Of a stretch of 39,267 nt of DNA, positions 1 through 9,171 are shown piece by piece. Location of the stretch: assembly GCA_020724425.1 (NCBI GenBank), contig DYGY01000022.1:1-39267 (forward strand), read 5' to 3'. The notes below the pieces were generated by a model. The model was given only the letters and a program-made list of their open reading frames with translations. It had not been told where the DNA came from and did no database searches. Made by a program: the position numbers and the translations under genes. Each line of letters opens with the position of its first letter. Position 1 is the first letter of the stretch. This DNA comes from Thermaerobacter marianensis (GTDB lineage: Bacteria; Bacillota; Sulfobacillia; DVGY01).

Positions 1-7
1 ATTAATA

Positions 8-36
8 TTGAGTAATCTTGAGTAATGTGTTATAAT
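8..36 (+). promoter_or_regulatory. Transposase promoter
   Basis: A -35 box TTGAGT at 8-13, a 17-base spacer and a perfect -10 box TATAAT at 31-36 preceded by TG (28-29) form an extended -10 promoter just upstream of the transposase ribosome binding site. The -35 box is part of the first of two TTGAGTAAT copies. If the element begins at the second copy (about 18), the -35 box would come from flanking DNA, giving a hybrid promoter. This is an inference. Confidence 0.55.
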
Positions 37-61
37 ATAAGGAATAGGAGGTGTCTTGATT

Positions 62-1774
62 ATGAGATTGCATGTATCAAGGTCAAAGAATGCGGCTTCC
101 CTGTACATAATAAAATCTATCTACGAAGACGGAAAACGTTCCACGAAGATAGTTGAAAAGCTCGGTACTTATGCCGAACTTGAAAAGAAGCTTGGTGGAC
201 AAGATCCTATTGAATGGGCAAAAGAGTATATTAACGAGCTTAACCAAAAAGAAAAAGAGGAAAATCGCGAGATTATCGTTAAGTACTCGCCATCAAAGGT
301 AATTGCTAAAGATGAACAGCAATCTTTCAACGGTGGTTATCTTTTTCTCCAACAGATATACCATGAACTAAGACTTAATAAGCTTTGCACGGCAATATCC
401 CAAAGACATAAGTTTACGTTCAACTTGGATTCAGTACTTTCAAGGCTTCTTTATGCAAGAATCATCTATCCATCTTCAAAACTTGCAACCTTCCAACTTT
501 CCAAGAGATTCATCGAGCAGCCTGATTTTGAACTTCAGCATATATACAGGGCCCTTGAGGTCCTTGCCAAGGAGACTGATTTAATACAGTCTACCCTGTA
601 CAAAAACAGTCTGAGAATTTCCAAGAGAAATACTGGGGTGCTCTATTACGACTGCACCAATTACTTCTTTGAAATTGAAGAGGAAGAAGGATTAAAACAG
701 TATGGCTTTTCCAAAGAACATAAGCCAAACCCCATCGTGCAAATGGGGATGTTTATGGATGGCGATGGCATCCCTCTCGCTTTTAGCATTAACAAAGGTA
801 ATACCAATGAACAACTAACACTAAGACCCTTGGAAGAAAAAATCTTATCCGATTTTGACCTTTCTAGGTTTATTGTATGTACCGACGCCGGACTGGCATC
901 CGAGAGCAATAGGAAATTTAATAACAAGGGCGAACGAGCATTTATCACAACACAGTCCATCAAGAAGCTGAAAGCTCACCTTAGAGAATGGGCTCTTGAC
1001 CCAAAGGGCTGGTCCCTCGCTGACGACCACAGGACCTATGACATTACTAAACTTGATGAAAATAGAGACAAGGACAAGGTGTTCCATAAGGAACGTTGGA
1101 TAAAGGAAAACGATCTGGAACAGAAACTCGTCATTACCTACTCTATTAAATATCGTGATTATCAGAGAAATATCCGAAACTCCCAGATAGAACGGGCACA
1201 AAAAGTAATCGATTCTAACCCTGGAAAGCTGAAAAAATCTAACCCCAATGATTACAAAAGATTTATAGAACAAAGCCACTGCACTGCTGATGGAGAGATT
1301 GCTGAACATAAAATGTACAGTATTGACACCGAACTTATTTCCAAAGAAGCTGTTTTTGATGGTTTCTATGCTGTGTGTACAAATCTTGAAGATGACGCTT
1401 CTGCTATCATCAGGGTCAACAAAAGGAGATGGGAAATCGAAGAGTGTTTCCGGATTATGAAAAGTGAATTCAAAGCTAGACCAGTATACTTGAGCCGAGA
1501 TGACAGAATAATAGCCCATTTTACGACCTGCTTTGTTGCCTTAGTCATCTACAGACTCCTTGAAAAGAAACTGAACGGAAAATATACATGTCATGAGATT
1601 ATTAATGGATTAAGAGACATGAACTTCTTGAAAATAAAAGGTGATGGTTACATACCTACTTACACTAGAACAGACTTCACAGATGATTTACATGAAGCAT
1701 TCGGCTTCCGTACAGATTATCAGATTGTCAGTATGAGTCAGATGAAAAAAATTTTTAAGACTACAAAATCATAA
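62..1774 (+). CDS. IS1634 family (IS4-like) DDE transposase
   Basis: This is a cut-and-paste transposase expected to bind its element ends and move them. It has about 570 residues, a normal full length. The DDE triad is visible: first Asp in YYDCTNYFF (D198), second Asp in VCTDAGLAS (D275), and Glu in RRWEIEECFRIMK (E460), where R456-E460-K467 matches the R/E/K part of the IS4 signature and the tyrosine is replaced by Asn. The ATG at 62 is ten bases after AGGAGG (46-51); an in-frame TTG at 56 is the alternative start. No frameshift or internal stop is seen, so the gene looks potentially active. It is alone in its transcription unit, behind the strong extended -10 promoter at 8-36. Confidence 0.92.
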   Translation: MRLHVSRSKNAASLYIIKSIYEDGKRSTKIVEKLGTYAELEKKLGGQDPIEWAKEYINELNQKEKEENREIIVKYSPSKVIAKDEQQSFNGGYLFLQQIYHELRLNKLCTAISQRHKFTFNLDSVLSRLLYARIIYPSSKLATFQLSKRFIEQPDFELQHIYRALEVLAKETDLIQSTLYKNSLRISKRNTGVLYYDCTNYFFEIEEEEGLKQYGFSKEHKPNPIVQMGMFMDGDGIPLAFSINKGNTNEQLTLRPLEEKILSDFDLSRFIVCTDAGLASESNRKFNNKGERAFITTQSIKKLKAHLREWALDPKGWSLADDHRTYDITKLDENRDKDKVFHKERWIKENDLEQKLVITYSIKYRDYQRNIRNSQIERAQKVIDSNPGKLKKSNPNDYKRFIEQSHCTADGEIAEHKMYSIDTELISKEAVFDGFYAVCTNLEDDASAIIRVNKRRWEIEECFRIMKSEFKARPVYLSRDDRIIAHFTTCFVALVIYRLLEKKLNGKYTCHEIINGLRDMNFLKIKGDGYIPTYTRTDFTDDLHEAFGFRTDYQIVSMSQMKKIFKTTKS

Positions 1775-1796
1775 ATATATTACTCACTTTTTAGCA

Positions 1797-1855
1797 GAAG
1801 AAGAAAAGCTTGAGATCCTCTATTTTCAAGGGTTCCCAAGCTTTTTCTCTTCTTC
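1797..1855 (-). terminator. Probable lysS terminator (long hairpin beside the IS end)
   Basis: A 16-base arm at 1797-1812 (ending AAAAGCTTG) pairs with a 19-base arm at 1837-1855 (starting CAAGCTTTTT), with a three-base bulge and a 24-base loop. Read on the minus strand it lies 43 bases past the lysS stop, and its descending arm is T-rich (CAAGCTTTTCTTCTTC). On the plus strand it would also stop transcription leaving the insertion sequence, so it may act in both directions. Confidence 0.6.
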
Positions 1856-1897
1856 AACTGTTAAAGACGAGATCTAAGAATTACGCAAGCACCAATT

Positions 1898-3852
<1,955 letters not shown>

Positions 3853-4087
3853 TGACCCGCCTCTCCCTTTCTGCGAAGCATATTTATGGTGCCTTCTGTC
3901 TAAAGCAATATATGTAGCTAGTCGTCAATTTATACGCTGTAATGGTTGCCATATATTACTCTAAGAACAACTCCTGTAAGACAGGACCAGACTGGATCAT
4001 ATGCTAATTTTAAGCTGTATTGGCTCTAGACAAAGAGCAAACGGCATTGATGCCCACTAGGGACTTCTTCTGCCGTAAGAGTCAAGC

Positions 4088-4111
4088 AAACACTTTGATT
4101 TGTAAGTGTTT
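4088..4111 (-). terminator. Candidate hairpin downstream of the reductase-like gene
   Basis: AAACACTT (4088-4095) and AAGTGTTT (4104-4111) form a perfect 8-bp stem with an 8-base loop, 30 bases past the stop of the minus-strand gene ending at 4142. No clear T-run follows on the minus strand, so termination is uncertain. The rest of the 3853-4141 gap holds two more small dyads (TCCTGT-AAG-ACAGGA at 3972-3986, and GGCAT-TG-ATGCC near 4042) and no recognised RNA. Confidence 0.35.
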
Positions 4112-4141
4112 ACTAATTATATGCAGGCGTCAAAGAACTTG

Positions 4142-5224
4142 TCAAGACCACCCAGCCTTTTTCTTGTCTGCACTTACCCTAATAGAAGCAATTTTTTCAT
4201 CATCCAAGGCTCTCTCAAAACTACGGAAACCAGAAACCTTGAATCCATGCTTTCTTGCAATAGCGTTAATCTCATCAATCTGTTCAACCGAGAGATCCCT
4301 ACCTATGGTAAAGTTTTCGTATCGCTCTTCCATAGCCAACATCATTGTCTCAGCCATACAGGCCATTGAAGTGCCTTTTGGAAAACCGAAATCAAAATGA
4401 AAATCCACATTCCCTGGCACATCCACAACACCACCATCAATAACCAGAACATCATCTCGCTTTTCGATGACTGCCCTTGAAACATCTCTAGGTCTAGCCA
4501 CATCACAAACAATTGCTCCCGGCTTTAAATCCTCTGGCTCAATAATAGCATCAACTGCACTTGATACAGCAATAACGATATCACTTCGTCTCAAGGTACT
4601 CTTAATATCGGTAGAAACATTGACTGCTAAACCTGTTTCAGAAAGAATAATATTAGCCAAATCTTTCAAATTTTGTTCACTTCGAGCCACCATTGTCAGG
4701 TTCTTAACATCTCTAGCTAGAATACGTGATACTGCCTTACCAATAGCACCAGTAGCACCAATAACAGCAATATTGGCTCGATTAAAATCAATTCCCATCT
4801 TAAAAGCAGCCATTCTTGTTCCCTCAAGAGCAGTGGCGACTGTATAGGAATTACCTGTAGTTACAGCAATATTTAAGTTGTTAGCTATAGTCATACCTGC
4901 ATCTCCAACCACACTGGTAAAGGCACCTAAACCAATAATCTTTGCACCCTGTTTCTCTGCTAGTTTCCCAGTTTGAATAATCTTCTTAAGAGCATACTCG
5001 GTAGGTAACTCCATTAACTGCCTAGAAGTCAGGGGACAGGCAACAAAAGCACCTTCAGCTTCAGCATGTTCTGATTTAATTCCTGTGATATTGGAGACCT
5101 TTATGGGTGGACTATACTTAAATATTCCTTCAACCCAACTCTCAGGCAGATATTTCGCAAACTCAAACTTACGTGTATAATCACTAACATCCAAAGGATG
5201 AATCATAAAAGCAAAACGACCCAT
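4142..5224 (-). CDS. Acyl-ACP/acyl-thioester reductase-like Rossmann protein (AAR family)
   Basis: The 360 residues align by eye along their length with cyanobacterial long-chain acyl-ACP reductase (about 340 residues), which makes fatty aldehydes from acyl-ACP with NADPH. Shared landmarks are the N-terminal FMIHPLDVSDY region, LGAFTSV near 99-104, TTGNSYT near 122, the nucleotide-binding VIGATGAIG (154-162), IDGGVVDVPG (262-271), and ACMAETMMLAMEE with a cysteine at 289, where the cyanobacterial enzyme has its acyl-thioester cysteine, followed by NFTIGRD. The ATG at 5224 is chosen because GGGGGAAG sits seven bases upstream and this start clears the preceding gene by 16 bases. It is probably co-transcribed with that gene. 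Databases often call such proteins shikimate or amino-acid dehydrogenases. The fold is fairly sure; the substrate is not. Confidence 0.65.
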   Translation of the reverse strand: MGRFAFMIHPLDVSDYTRKFEFAKYLPESWVEGIFKYSPPIKVSNITGIKSEHAEAEGAFVACPLTSRQLMELPTEYALKKIIQTGKLAEKQGAKIIGLGAFTSVVGDAGMTIANNLNIAVTTGNSYTVATALEGTRMAAFKMGIDFNRANIAVIGATGAIGKAVSRILARDVKNLTMVARSEQNLKDLANIILSETGLAVNVSTDIKSTLRRSDIVIAVSSAVDAIIEPEDLKPGAIVCDVARPRDVSRAVIEKRDDVLVIDGGVVDVPGNVDFHFDFGFPKGTSMACMAETMMLAMEERYENFTIGRDLSVEQIDEINAIARKHGFKVSGFRSFERALDDEKIASIRVSADKKKAGWS

Positions 5225-5240
5225 TAACTCTTCCCCCGCA

Positions 5241-6146
5241 TTAATTAAGTTCTTCAATCCTTGGTTCAAACCCTATTCTATCTAACACATCATTATAATC
5301 CTGAACTGTCAAAGTCTCAACAGGTTTTCCTGAAGCTGCAACCAGAACACCTTCCATGACATTTGTTCCAAAAGAACGACCTTCTAATTCCGGAGTCGTT
5401 GTAATCAGTGTCCTAATTCCTCTTTCCCTAAACAACTCTTTATCTGCATTGGTAACTGTATTTGTAATAATGTCCTTGCCTTTCATATCCTCAGGCATAT
5501 ACCTTCTGATAAAATGAAAATCTCCAGCAATTATATCAGCTTCTTCAAAATATTTTGTATACTTAGGAGTATTCTCTTCTTGCTTGCTACCTGTTGGATA
5601 CAACATACTAAAAGGAAGTTTGGAAACAATAGGTCCTAACACCCTAGCAATATAATCAAGAGTACGTAAGGAATATATGGGGAAAGGAAGACCAATCGTA
5701 TATAAAAGATCTCCCATTGTTAGCTTAGCACCTTCCTCAACCAAAGCCTCAGCCATACCAAAACGATCCACAGCAGATACCATTAAAACCTTTTTACCCT
5801 CAAAAGAATAACCAGACTGACTTAAATGCTTAATAACCCTGCGTTCCAGCGTATTTTTTAAGCCTGATCCATCCACAATCGGAGTTTTCTTTGCTGCCTT
5901 AGCTATCGGAATAGCATCCCTTAAGACATATCTCTTCTTTCCGGCAACAACATACAAGTCGATACCACCCATGCCAAAAGCATCTACCTGGCCATCTAAC
6001 TCCTCGATAGTCTTGATAGCTTTCTGCATATCTCCATCTGTTCCAACCCGTTCTATACTAAATTCTTCACCCAATATTTTAGTATTTACCTTATGGTTTC
6101 GCTTGGATGAACCAAGACTAACACTAACTACTCGTTTCAAGAACAA
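5241..6146 (-). CDS. 'Quinate 5-dehydrogenase' family protein, function unproven
   Basis: This 301-residue soluble protein matches a Firmicute family that carries the database label quinate 5-dehydrogenase; I know of no biochemical proof of that name. Visible features are the opening VVSVSLGSSKRNHK, a central GKKVLMVSAVDRFGMAEAL that looks like a nucleotide-binding turn without a classical GxGxxG, the aspartate-rich DIIAGDFHFIRRY, and a C-terminal TTPELEGRSFGTNVMEG. No signal peptide or membrane segment is apparent. The start is TTG at 6146, close behind GGAGGGGG; a second TTG lies two codons on. The gene is 16 bases upstream of the reductase-like gene, so the two probably work in one pathway, but which pathway cannot be read from the sequence. 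Confidence 0.55.
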   Translation of the reverse strand: MFLKRVVSVSLGSSKRNHKVNTKILGEEFSIERVGTDGDMQKAIKTIEELDGQVDAFGMGGIDLYVVAGKKRYVLRDAIPIAKAAKKTPIVDGSGLKNTLERRVIKHLSQSGYSFEGKKVLMVSAVDRFGMAEALVEEGAKLTMGDLLYTIGLPFPIYSLRTLDYIARVLGPIVSKLPFSMLYPTGSKQEENTPKYTKYFEEADIIAGDFHFIRRYMPEDMKGKDIITNTVTNADKELFRERGIRTLITTTPELEGRSFGTNVMEGVLVAASGKPVETLTVQDYNDVLDRIGFEPRIEELN

Positions 6147-6249
6147 CTCCCCCTCCAGTCAATCCTTACCTCGATTGTGAACCTTTTATGATAATAAAGC
6201 AAGAAAAATGTCAGTTTAGAGACCTCTTGAGAATTCGCCACCACAAGAC

Positions 6250-6294
6250 TTGTCACCTTCTAACTCCTGATATATCATAAAACTAATGACAAGT
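6250..6294 (+). promoter_or_regulatory. Promoter of the UPF0173 gene, bracketed by an inverted repeat
   Basis: TTGTCA (6250-6255), a 17-base spacer and TATCAT (6273-6278) form a plausible sigma-A promoter. A perfect 8-bp inverted repeat, ACTTGTCA at 6248-6255 and TGACAAGT at 6287-6294, covers the -35 box and the likely start point, so it may be an operator. The ribosome binding site AGGAGGG follows at 6298. Confidence 0.45.
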
Positions 6295-6310
6295 ATTAGG
6301 AGGGCTTTAT

Positions 6311-6979
6311 ATGAAGCTGACGTTTTTGGGACACGCAGCCTGGCTGCTAGAAGAAAACCACACCAGCTTGATTTTTGATCCATTCTTAACAGGTAACCCC
6401 CTTGCATCTAAAACCCCCGACGAAGTTCAACCACAGTATATACTTCTAACTCACGCTCACGGAGACCATCTAGGAGACACCATAGACATTGCTAGGAAAA
6501 ACGACTCACTAGTTGTGACCACACATGAAATAGCAGAAATGCTTAGCCAGGAAGGTGTGAAAACACATTCTTTACACATCGGTGGTAAATTCCCTTTTGA
6601 TTTTGGCTTTGTAAAGGCTGTTGAGGCATTACATGGTTCAGGTATCCCTGGAGGTCACGCCGTAGGATTTGTTGTTAAATTCTTTGATAGGTTTATCTAT
6701 CACTCTGGTGATACAGGCCTTTTTGGCGACATGAAAATAATTGGTGAACAATACCCCCTAGATATAGCCCTCTTACCCATCGGAGGTAACTATACAATGG
6801 ATATTGAGGATGCAGCCATTGCTGCTTCCTGGCTTAATGCTAAGACAGTAATACCCATGCACTATAACACTTTTGACCTAATTAAGGCAGATCCTCATGC
6901 CTTTGTGACCTTATGTAATAAGATAGCACCAACTAGCAAGGTGGAAGTTCTTAAACCATCCCAAAACTATACCCTATAA
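6311..6979 (+). CDS. UPF0173 metal-dependent hydrolase (metallo-beta-lactamase fold)
   Basis: The 222-residue protein belongs to the YtkL/UPF0173 branch of the metallo-beta-lactamase superfamily. It opens with MKLTFLGHAAWLLE and carries the metal-binding motif LLTHAHGDHLGDT (near residue 50), a later HSGDTGLFGDM with the bridging aspartate, and a C-terminal IPMHYNTFD histidine. These supply the ligands for a two-metal site. The natural substrate is unknown for the family. AGGAGGG lies a good distance before the ATG. The gene stands alone, transcribed away from the quinate-dehydrogenase-like gene and converging on the nuclease-family gene, with a hairpin between the stops. Confidence 0.9.
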   Translation: MKLTFLGHAAWLLEENHTSLIFDPFLTGNPLASKTPDEVQPQYILLTHAHGDHLGDTIDIARKNDSLVVTTHEIAEMLSQEGVKTHSLHIGGKFPFDFGFVKAVEALHGSGIPGGHAVGFVVKFFDRFIYHSGDTGLFGDMKIIGEQYPLDIALLPIGGNYTMDIEDAAIAASWLNAKTVIPMHYNTFDLIKADPHAFVTLCNKIAPTSKVEVLKPSQNYTL

Positions 6980-6983
6980 TTCA

Positions 6984-7009
6984 AATGGGAGTCCTTCCGG
7001 ACTCCCATT
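6984..7009. terminator. Bidirectional hairpin between convergent genes
   Basis: An 11-bp perfect stem (AATGGGAGTCC at 6984-6994, GGACTCCCATT at 6999-7009) with a TTCC tetraloop lies between the stops of the UPF0173 gene (plus) and the DUF151 gene (minus). T-tracts are short on both sides, but the position and stem strength fit a shared terminator. Confidence 0.7.
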
Positions 7010-7029
7010 AAGCATTTTCTGCATTATGA

Positions 7030-7455
7030 TTAATGCAAATAGTCATCATCCTGTGCCTGTTTAGTTATAGCAGCCTTCTCTAATACCTCATCAGCCACAA
7101 AGATAGGTGCTTGACTCCGAACTGCTAATGCAATCGCATCACTTGGTCGAGCGTCAATCTCCTGTACACCATTGTCTGTCTCTAACTCGATTTGGCCAAT
7201 AAAAGTCTCACTCTTTAAATCATGAATAATTACTCTCTTGACCCGTGCTTGCAGGCGGCCGATAACATGGTAAAGCAAATCATGTGTCATTGGTCTGGGA
7301 GTCTGAAAACCCTCCAACGATACCGCAATAGCACTAGCTTCCATCAACCCAATACTAATTGGCAAATACCTATCACCATTCACTTCTTTAAGAATCACCA
7401 CATTACCCGAGGAATCCTGCACCATACCAACACTAACAATCTGCATTTCTAACAT
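7030..7455 (-). CDS. Bifunctional nuclease family protein (DUF151)
   Basis: This 141-residue cytosolic protein has a single DUF151/BFN domain, seen in MQIVSVGMVQDSSGNVVILKE, in YLPISIGLMEASAIA and in the signature DARPSDAIALAVRSQAPIFVA. The family was named for RNase and DNase activity of plant and some bacterial members; the role in Firmicutes is unsettled. The ATG lies eight bases past AGGAGG. It follows coaX by about 86 bases on the same strand and may be co-transcribed with it, though no functional link is obvious. The C-terminal tail after the domain is short and polar. Confidence 0.88.
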   Translation of the reverse strand: MLEMQIVSVGMVQDSSGNVVILKEVNGDRYLPISIGLMEASAIAVSLEGFQTPRPMTHDLLYHVIGRLQARVKRVIIHDLKSETFIGQIELETDNGVQEIDARPSDAIALAVRSQAPIFVADEVLEKAAITKQAQDDDYLH

Positions 7456-7541
7456 TCGGCCCGCCTCCTCTCCTCAAAAATCATTTTTTCACCTATTCGT
7501 CTTTCCTAACCTTTTTCCTCTTACCAATTTATGCTCATCAT

Positions 7542-8315
7542 CTAAACCTTTTGATTCATTTCATAAATAATTTTTAAACCCTCAAGAGTCAGAAACTCAT
7601 CAACTAAATCAACCCTCTCGGTTTCTCCAGCAATAAAGCGAGAAAAACCTCCTGTTGCAATTACCCGGGTTTTTACACCCAGTTCTTTTTGTATCTTATC
7701 TACAATACTATCAACCTGACCAGCAAAACCAAAGATAATTCCCGATTGCATGCTTTGAACAGTATTACGACCCACTACTTTAGGAGGCCTTGTTAGCTCA
7801 ATCCGTGGTAATTTGGCAGCTCTCTCCACAAGAGCCTCCGTAGATATGCCTATTCCTGGGGCAATAACGCCACCAAGAAAAGATCCTTCCTCAGAGATAA
7901 CATCAAATTTTGTGGCAGTCCCAAAATCAATCACTATTACCGGGCCACCATACTTTCTATAAGCAGCAACCGCATTAACAATCCTGTCACTACCTACTTC
8001 TTTAGGATTCTCTAAACGTATATTGATACCTGTCTTGATACCCGGACCTACTACCAGGGGTTCAGCATTAAAATACTGTCTAGCCATATCTTCAAACACC
8101 GGAGTCAGTGGTGGCACTACAGAAGATATCACCACCATATCTATATCCCTAATAGAACAACATTCCTGATTCTCAATGAGCTGCTTTATCAATATGCCAT
8201 ACTCATCTTCAGTCTTATGCCTATCACTAGCAACCCTCCAGTGAAAAGCTAACTCATCATCCTTATATGCCCCTATAACTATATGGGTATTTCCCACATC
8301 GATAACTAAAAACAA
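7542..8315 (-). CDS. coaX: Type III pantothenate kinase
   Basis: CoaX phosphorylates pantothenate in the first step of coenzyme A synthesis. It has the ASKHA-fold motifs of the type III enzyme: DVGNTHIVIG at the N-terminus (phosphate loop), KEVGSDRIVNAVAA in the middle (catalytic Asp), and VIVIDFGTATKFDVI followed by GGVIAPGIGIS. The TTG at 8315 is chosen because AGGAG lies eight bases upstream and it gives the family-typical MFLVIDVGNTH opening. A GTG at 8324 would sit directly on the ribosome binding site. The length is 257 residues. The gene is 11 bases downstream of a PanT-like transporter gene, which supports a pantothenate salvage unit. Type III enzymes are not feedback-inhibited by CoA. 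Confidence 0.96.
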   Translation of the reverse strand: MFLVIDVGNTHIVIGAYKDDELAFHWRVASDRHKTEDEYGILIKQLIENQECCSIRDIDMVVISSVVPPLTPVFEDMARQYFNAEPLVVGPGIKTGINIRLENPKEVGSDRIVNAVAAYRKYGGPVIVIDFGTATKFDVISEEGSFLGGVIAPGIGISTEALVERAAKLPRIELTRPPKVVGRNTVQSMQSGIIFGFAGQVDSIVDKIQKELGVKTRVIATGGFSRFIAGETERVDLVDEFLTLEGLKIIYEMNQKV

Positions 8316-8326
8316 ACAGACCACTC

Positions 8327-9085
8327 CTATTCGGTCTTAGGCAGAACCTTTCGCATACCCTTCGCTACCCCAACAACAACTATAACAGCTACCAACATTT
8401 CTGGAATACCATGCAAGAAACCGATTCCGGCGACAATCTTAGCCGCTTCTGGCCCCGTCCCAAAATACCCTCTGAAAAATGCTAGTCCTAGTACACCAAC
8501 AGTATTGGTTAGAGTACCTACAATAGCTGCGATAGCGATAGGTGCAGTGTCGTTAGTTAACCACTTATGTGCCAAATAGATGGTTATACCACCTATCAAA
8601 AAGGCCAAACCTAACACGGCATAAAAGCTACTAGCCCAGCTCAAAATTATCCCCTGCAACCAGTTAGTATCCACCGTGCTTAAAGTCTCTCTAATTCCCT
8701 CTGCCGAATAATAGATTGTATGAGCCATCAAAAAACCCATCAAAATAACTACAACCTGTCTAGCTCCCTTGCTTCTAAAAGCCTGGTAAGAGTAATATGC
8801 CATTACCCCAATCAAAACCCTAGGCACAATAGCAATGAGTGGATCCTTAAACAGAGGTAATGTGGCCCGTAAAAAACTCATTAGACCAAACACCAGGCCA
8901 ACCATGCCACCAACAATAGGTCCCTCTAAAATACCAGCTAGAATAACCGGAATATGCATGGTCGTTGCTGCTCCAGCTGGTGTCGGTACAGGGATAAAAC
9001 CTAACGGGGTCATACTCAGAACAACCGTTAATGCCCCTAACAACCCTGCCACCGTCATCTTACGAATCTTGCCTCTACTATTCAT
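8327..9085 (-). CDS. ECF transporter S component, probably pantothenate-specific (PanT-like)
   Basis: This 252-residue membrane protein has about six hydrophobic segments. The first (about 12-32) is rich in small residues, as in S components that dock to the shared EcfT coupling protein. The loop carrying PTPAGAATTMHIPVILAG and the GPIVGGMVGLVFG segment are typical of the COG4684-type S subunits. The substrate is inferred from the adjacent coaX gene; the family also has other vitamin specificities. The ATPase and EcfT subunits are not in this window, so it would share a general energising module encoded elsewhere. The ATG has GGAGGTG seven bases upstream, and the gene is first in a unit with coaX. 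Confidence 0.78.
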   Translation of the reverse strand: MNSRGKIRKMTVAGLLGALTVVLSMTPLGFIPVPTPAGAATTMHIPVILAGILEGPIVGGMVGLVFGLMSFLRATLPLFKDPLIAIVPRVLIGVMAYYSYQAFRSKGARQVVVILMGFLMAHTIYYSAEGIRETLSTVDTNWLQGIILSWASSFYAVLGLAFLIGGITIYLAHKWLTNDTAPIAIAAIVGTLTNTVGVLGLAFFRGYFGTGPEAAKIVAGIGFLHGIPEMLVAVIVVVGVAKGMRKVLPKTE

Positions 9086-9140
9086 TTATAAGCACCTCCG
9101 TTCCAACTCCCTTAAAAGAGATGTCGGACGATTTGCTTTA

Positions 9141-9149
9141 ATTATACCA
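9141..9149 (-). promoter_or_regulatory. Extended -10 promoter upstream of the panT-like gene
   Basis: On the minus strand a perfect TATAAT (9141-9146) is preceded by TGG (9147-9149), an extended -10 element. It lies about 55 bases before the start codon at 9085. No good -35 box is seen at 17 bases, which is acceptable for an extended -10 promoter. Confidence 0.5.
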
Positions 9150-9171
9150 TGACCGAGAAAAAAACAACCAG

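Larger units (their letters stand above)
1..1786 (+). mobile_element. IS1634-type insertion sequence (left end near or at window edge)
   Basis: One intact transposase gene is flanked by short imperfect terminal repeats. The right end carries ATTACTCA at 1779-1786; its reverse complement TGAGTAAT recurs at the left at 19-26 and again at 9-16, followed by similar AT-rich sequence. The match over about 13 bases has two purine-for-purine changes. The length of about 1.77 kb fits the IS1634 group of IS4-like elements. The exact left boundary is uncertain because TTGAGTAAT occurs twice (8-16 and 18-26) and the left flank is barely inside the window, so no target duplication could be checked. The element lies downstream of the lysS terminator and interrupts no visible gene. 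Confidence 0.7.

Noticed and set aside
661-1548. Minus-strand open frames inside the transposase gene
   Set aside because: They lie wholly within a well-supported gene on the other strand, have no ribosome binding sites and no recognisable domains.
3884-3952. A 22-codon minus-strand frame upstream of greA, beginning ATG GCA ACC
   Set aside because: No ribosome binding site at a proper distance and no recognisable product; it may be chance.
3853-4141. Possible T-box or other riboswitch ahead of greA-lysS
   Set aside because: No T-box sequence (the conserved GGTGG-containing motif) or other known leader consensus was found on the minus strand; only small dyads are present.
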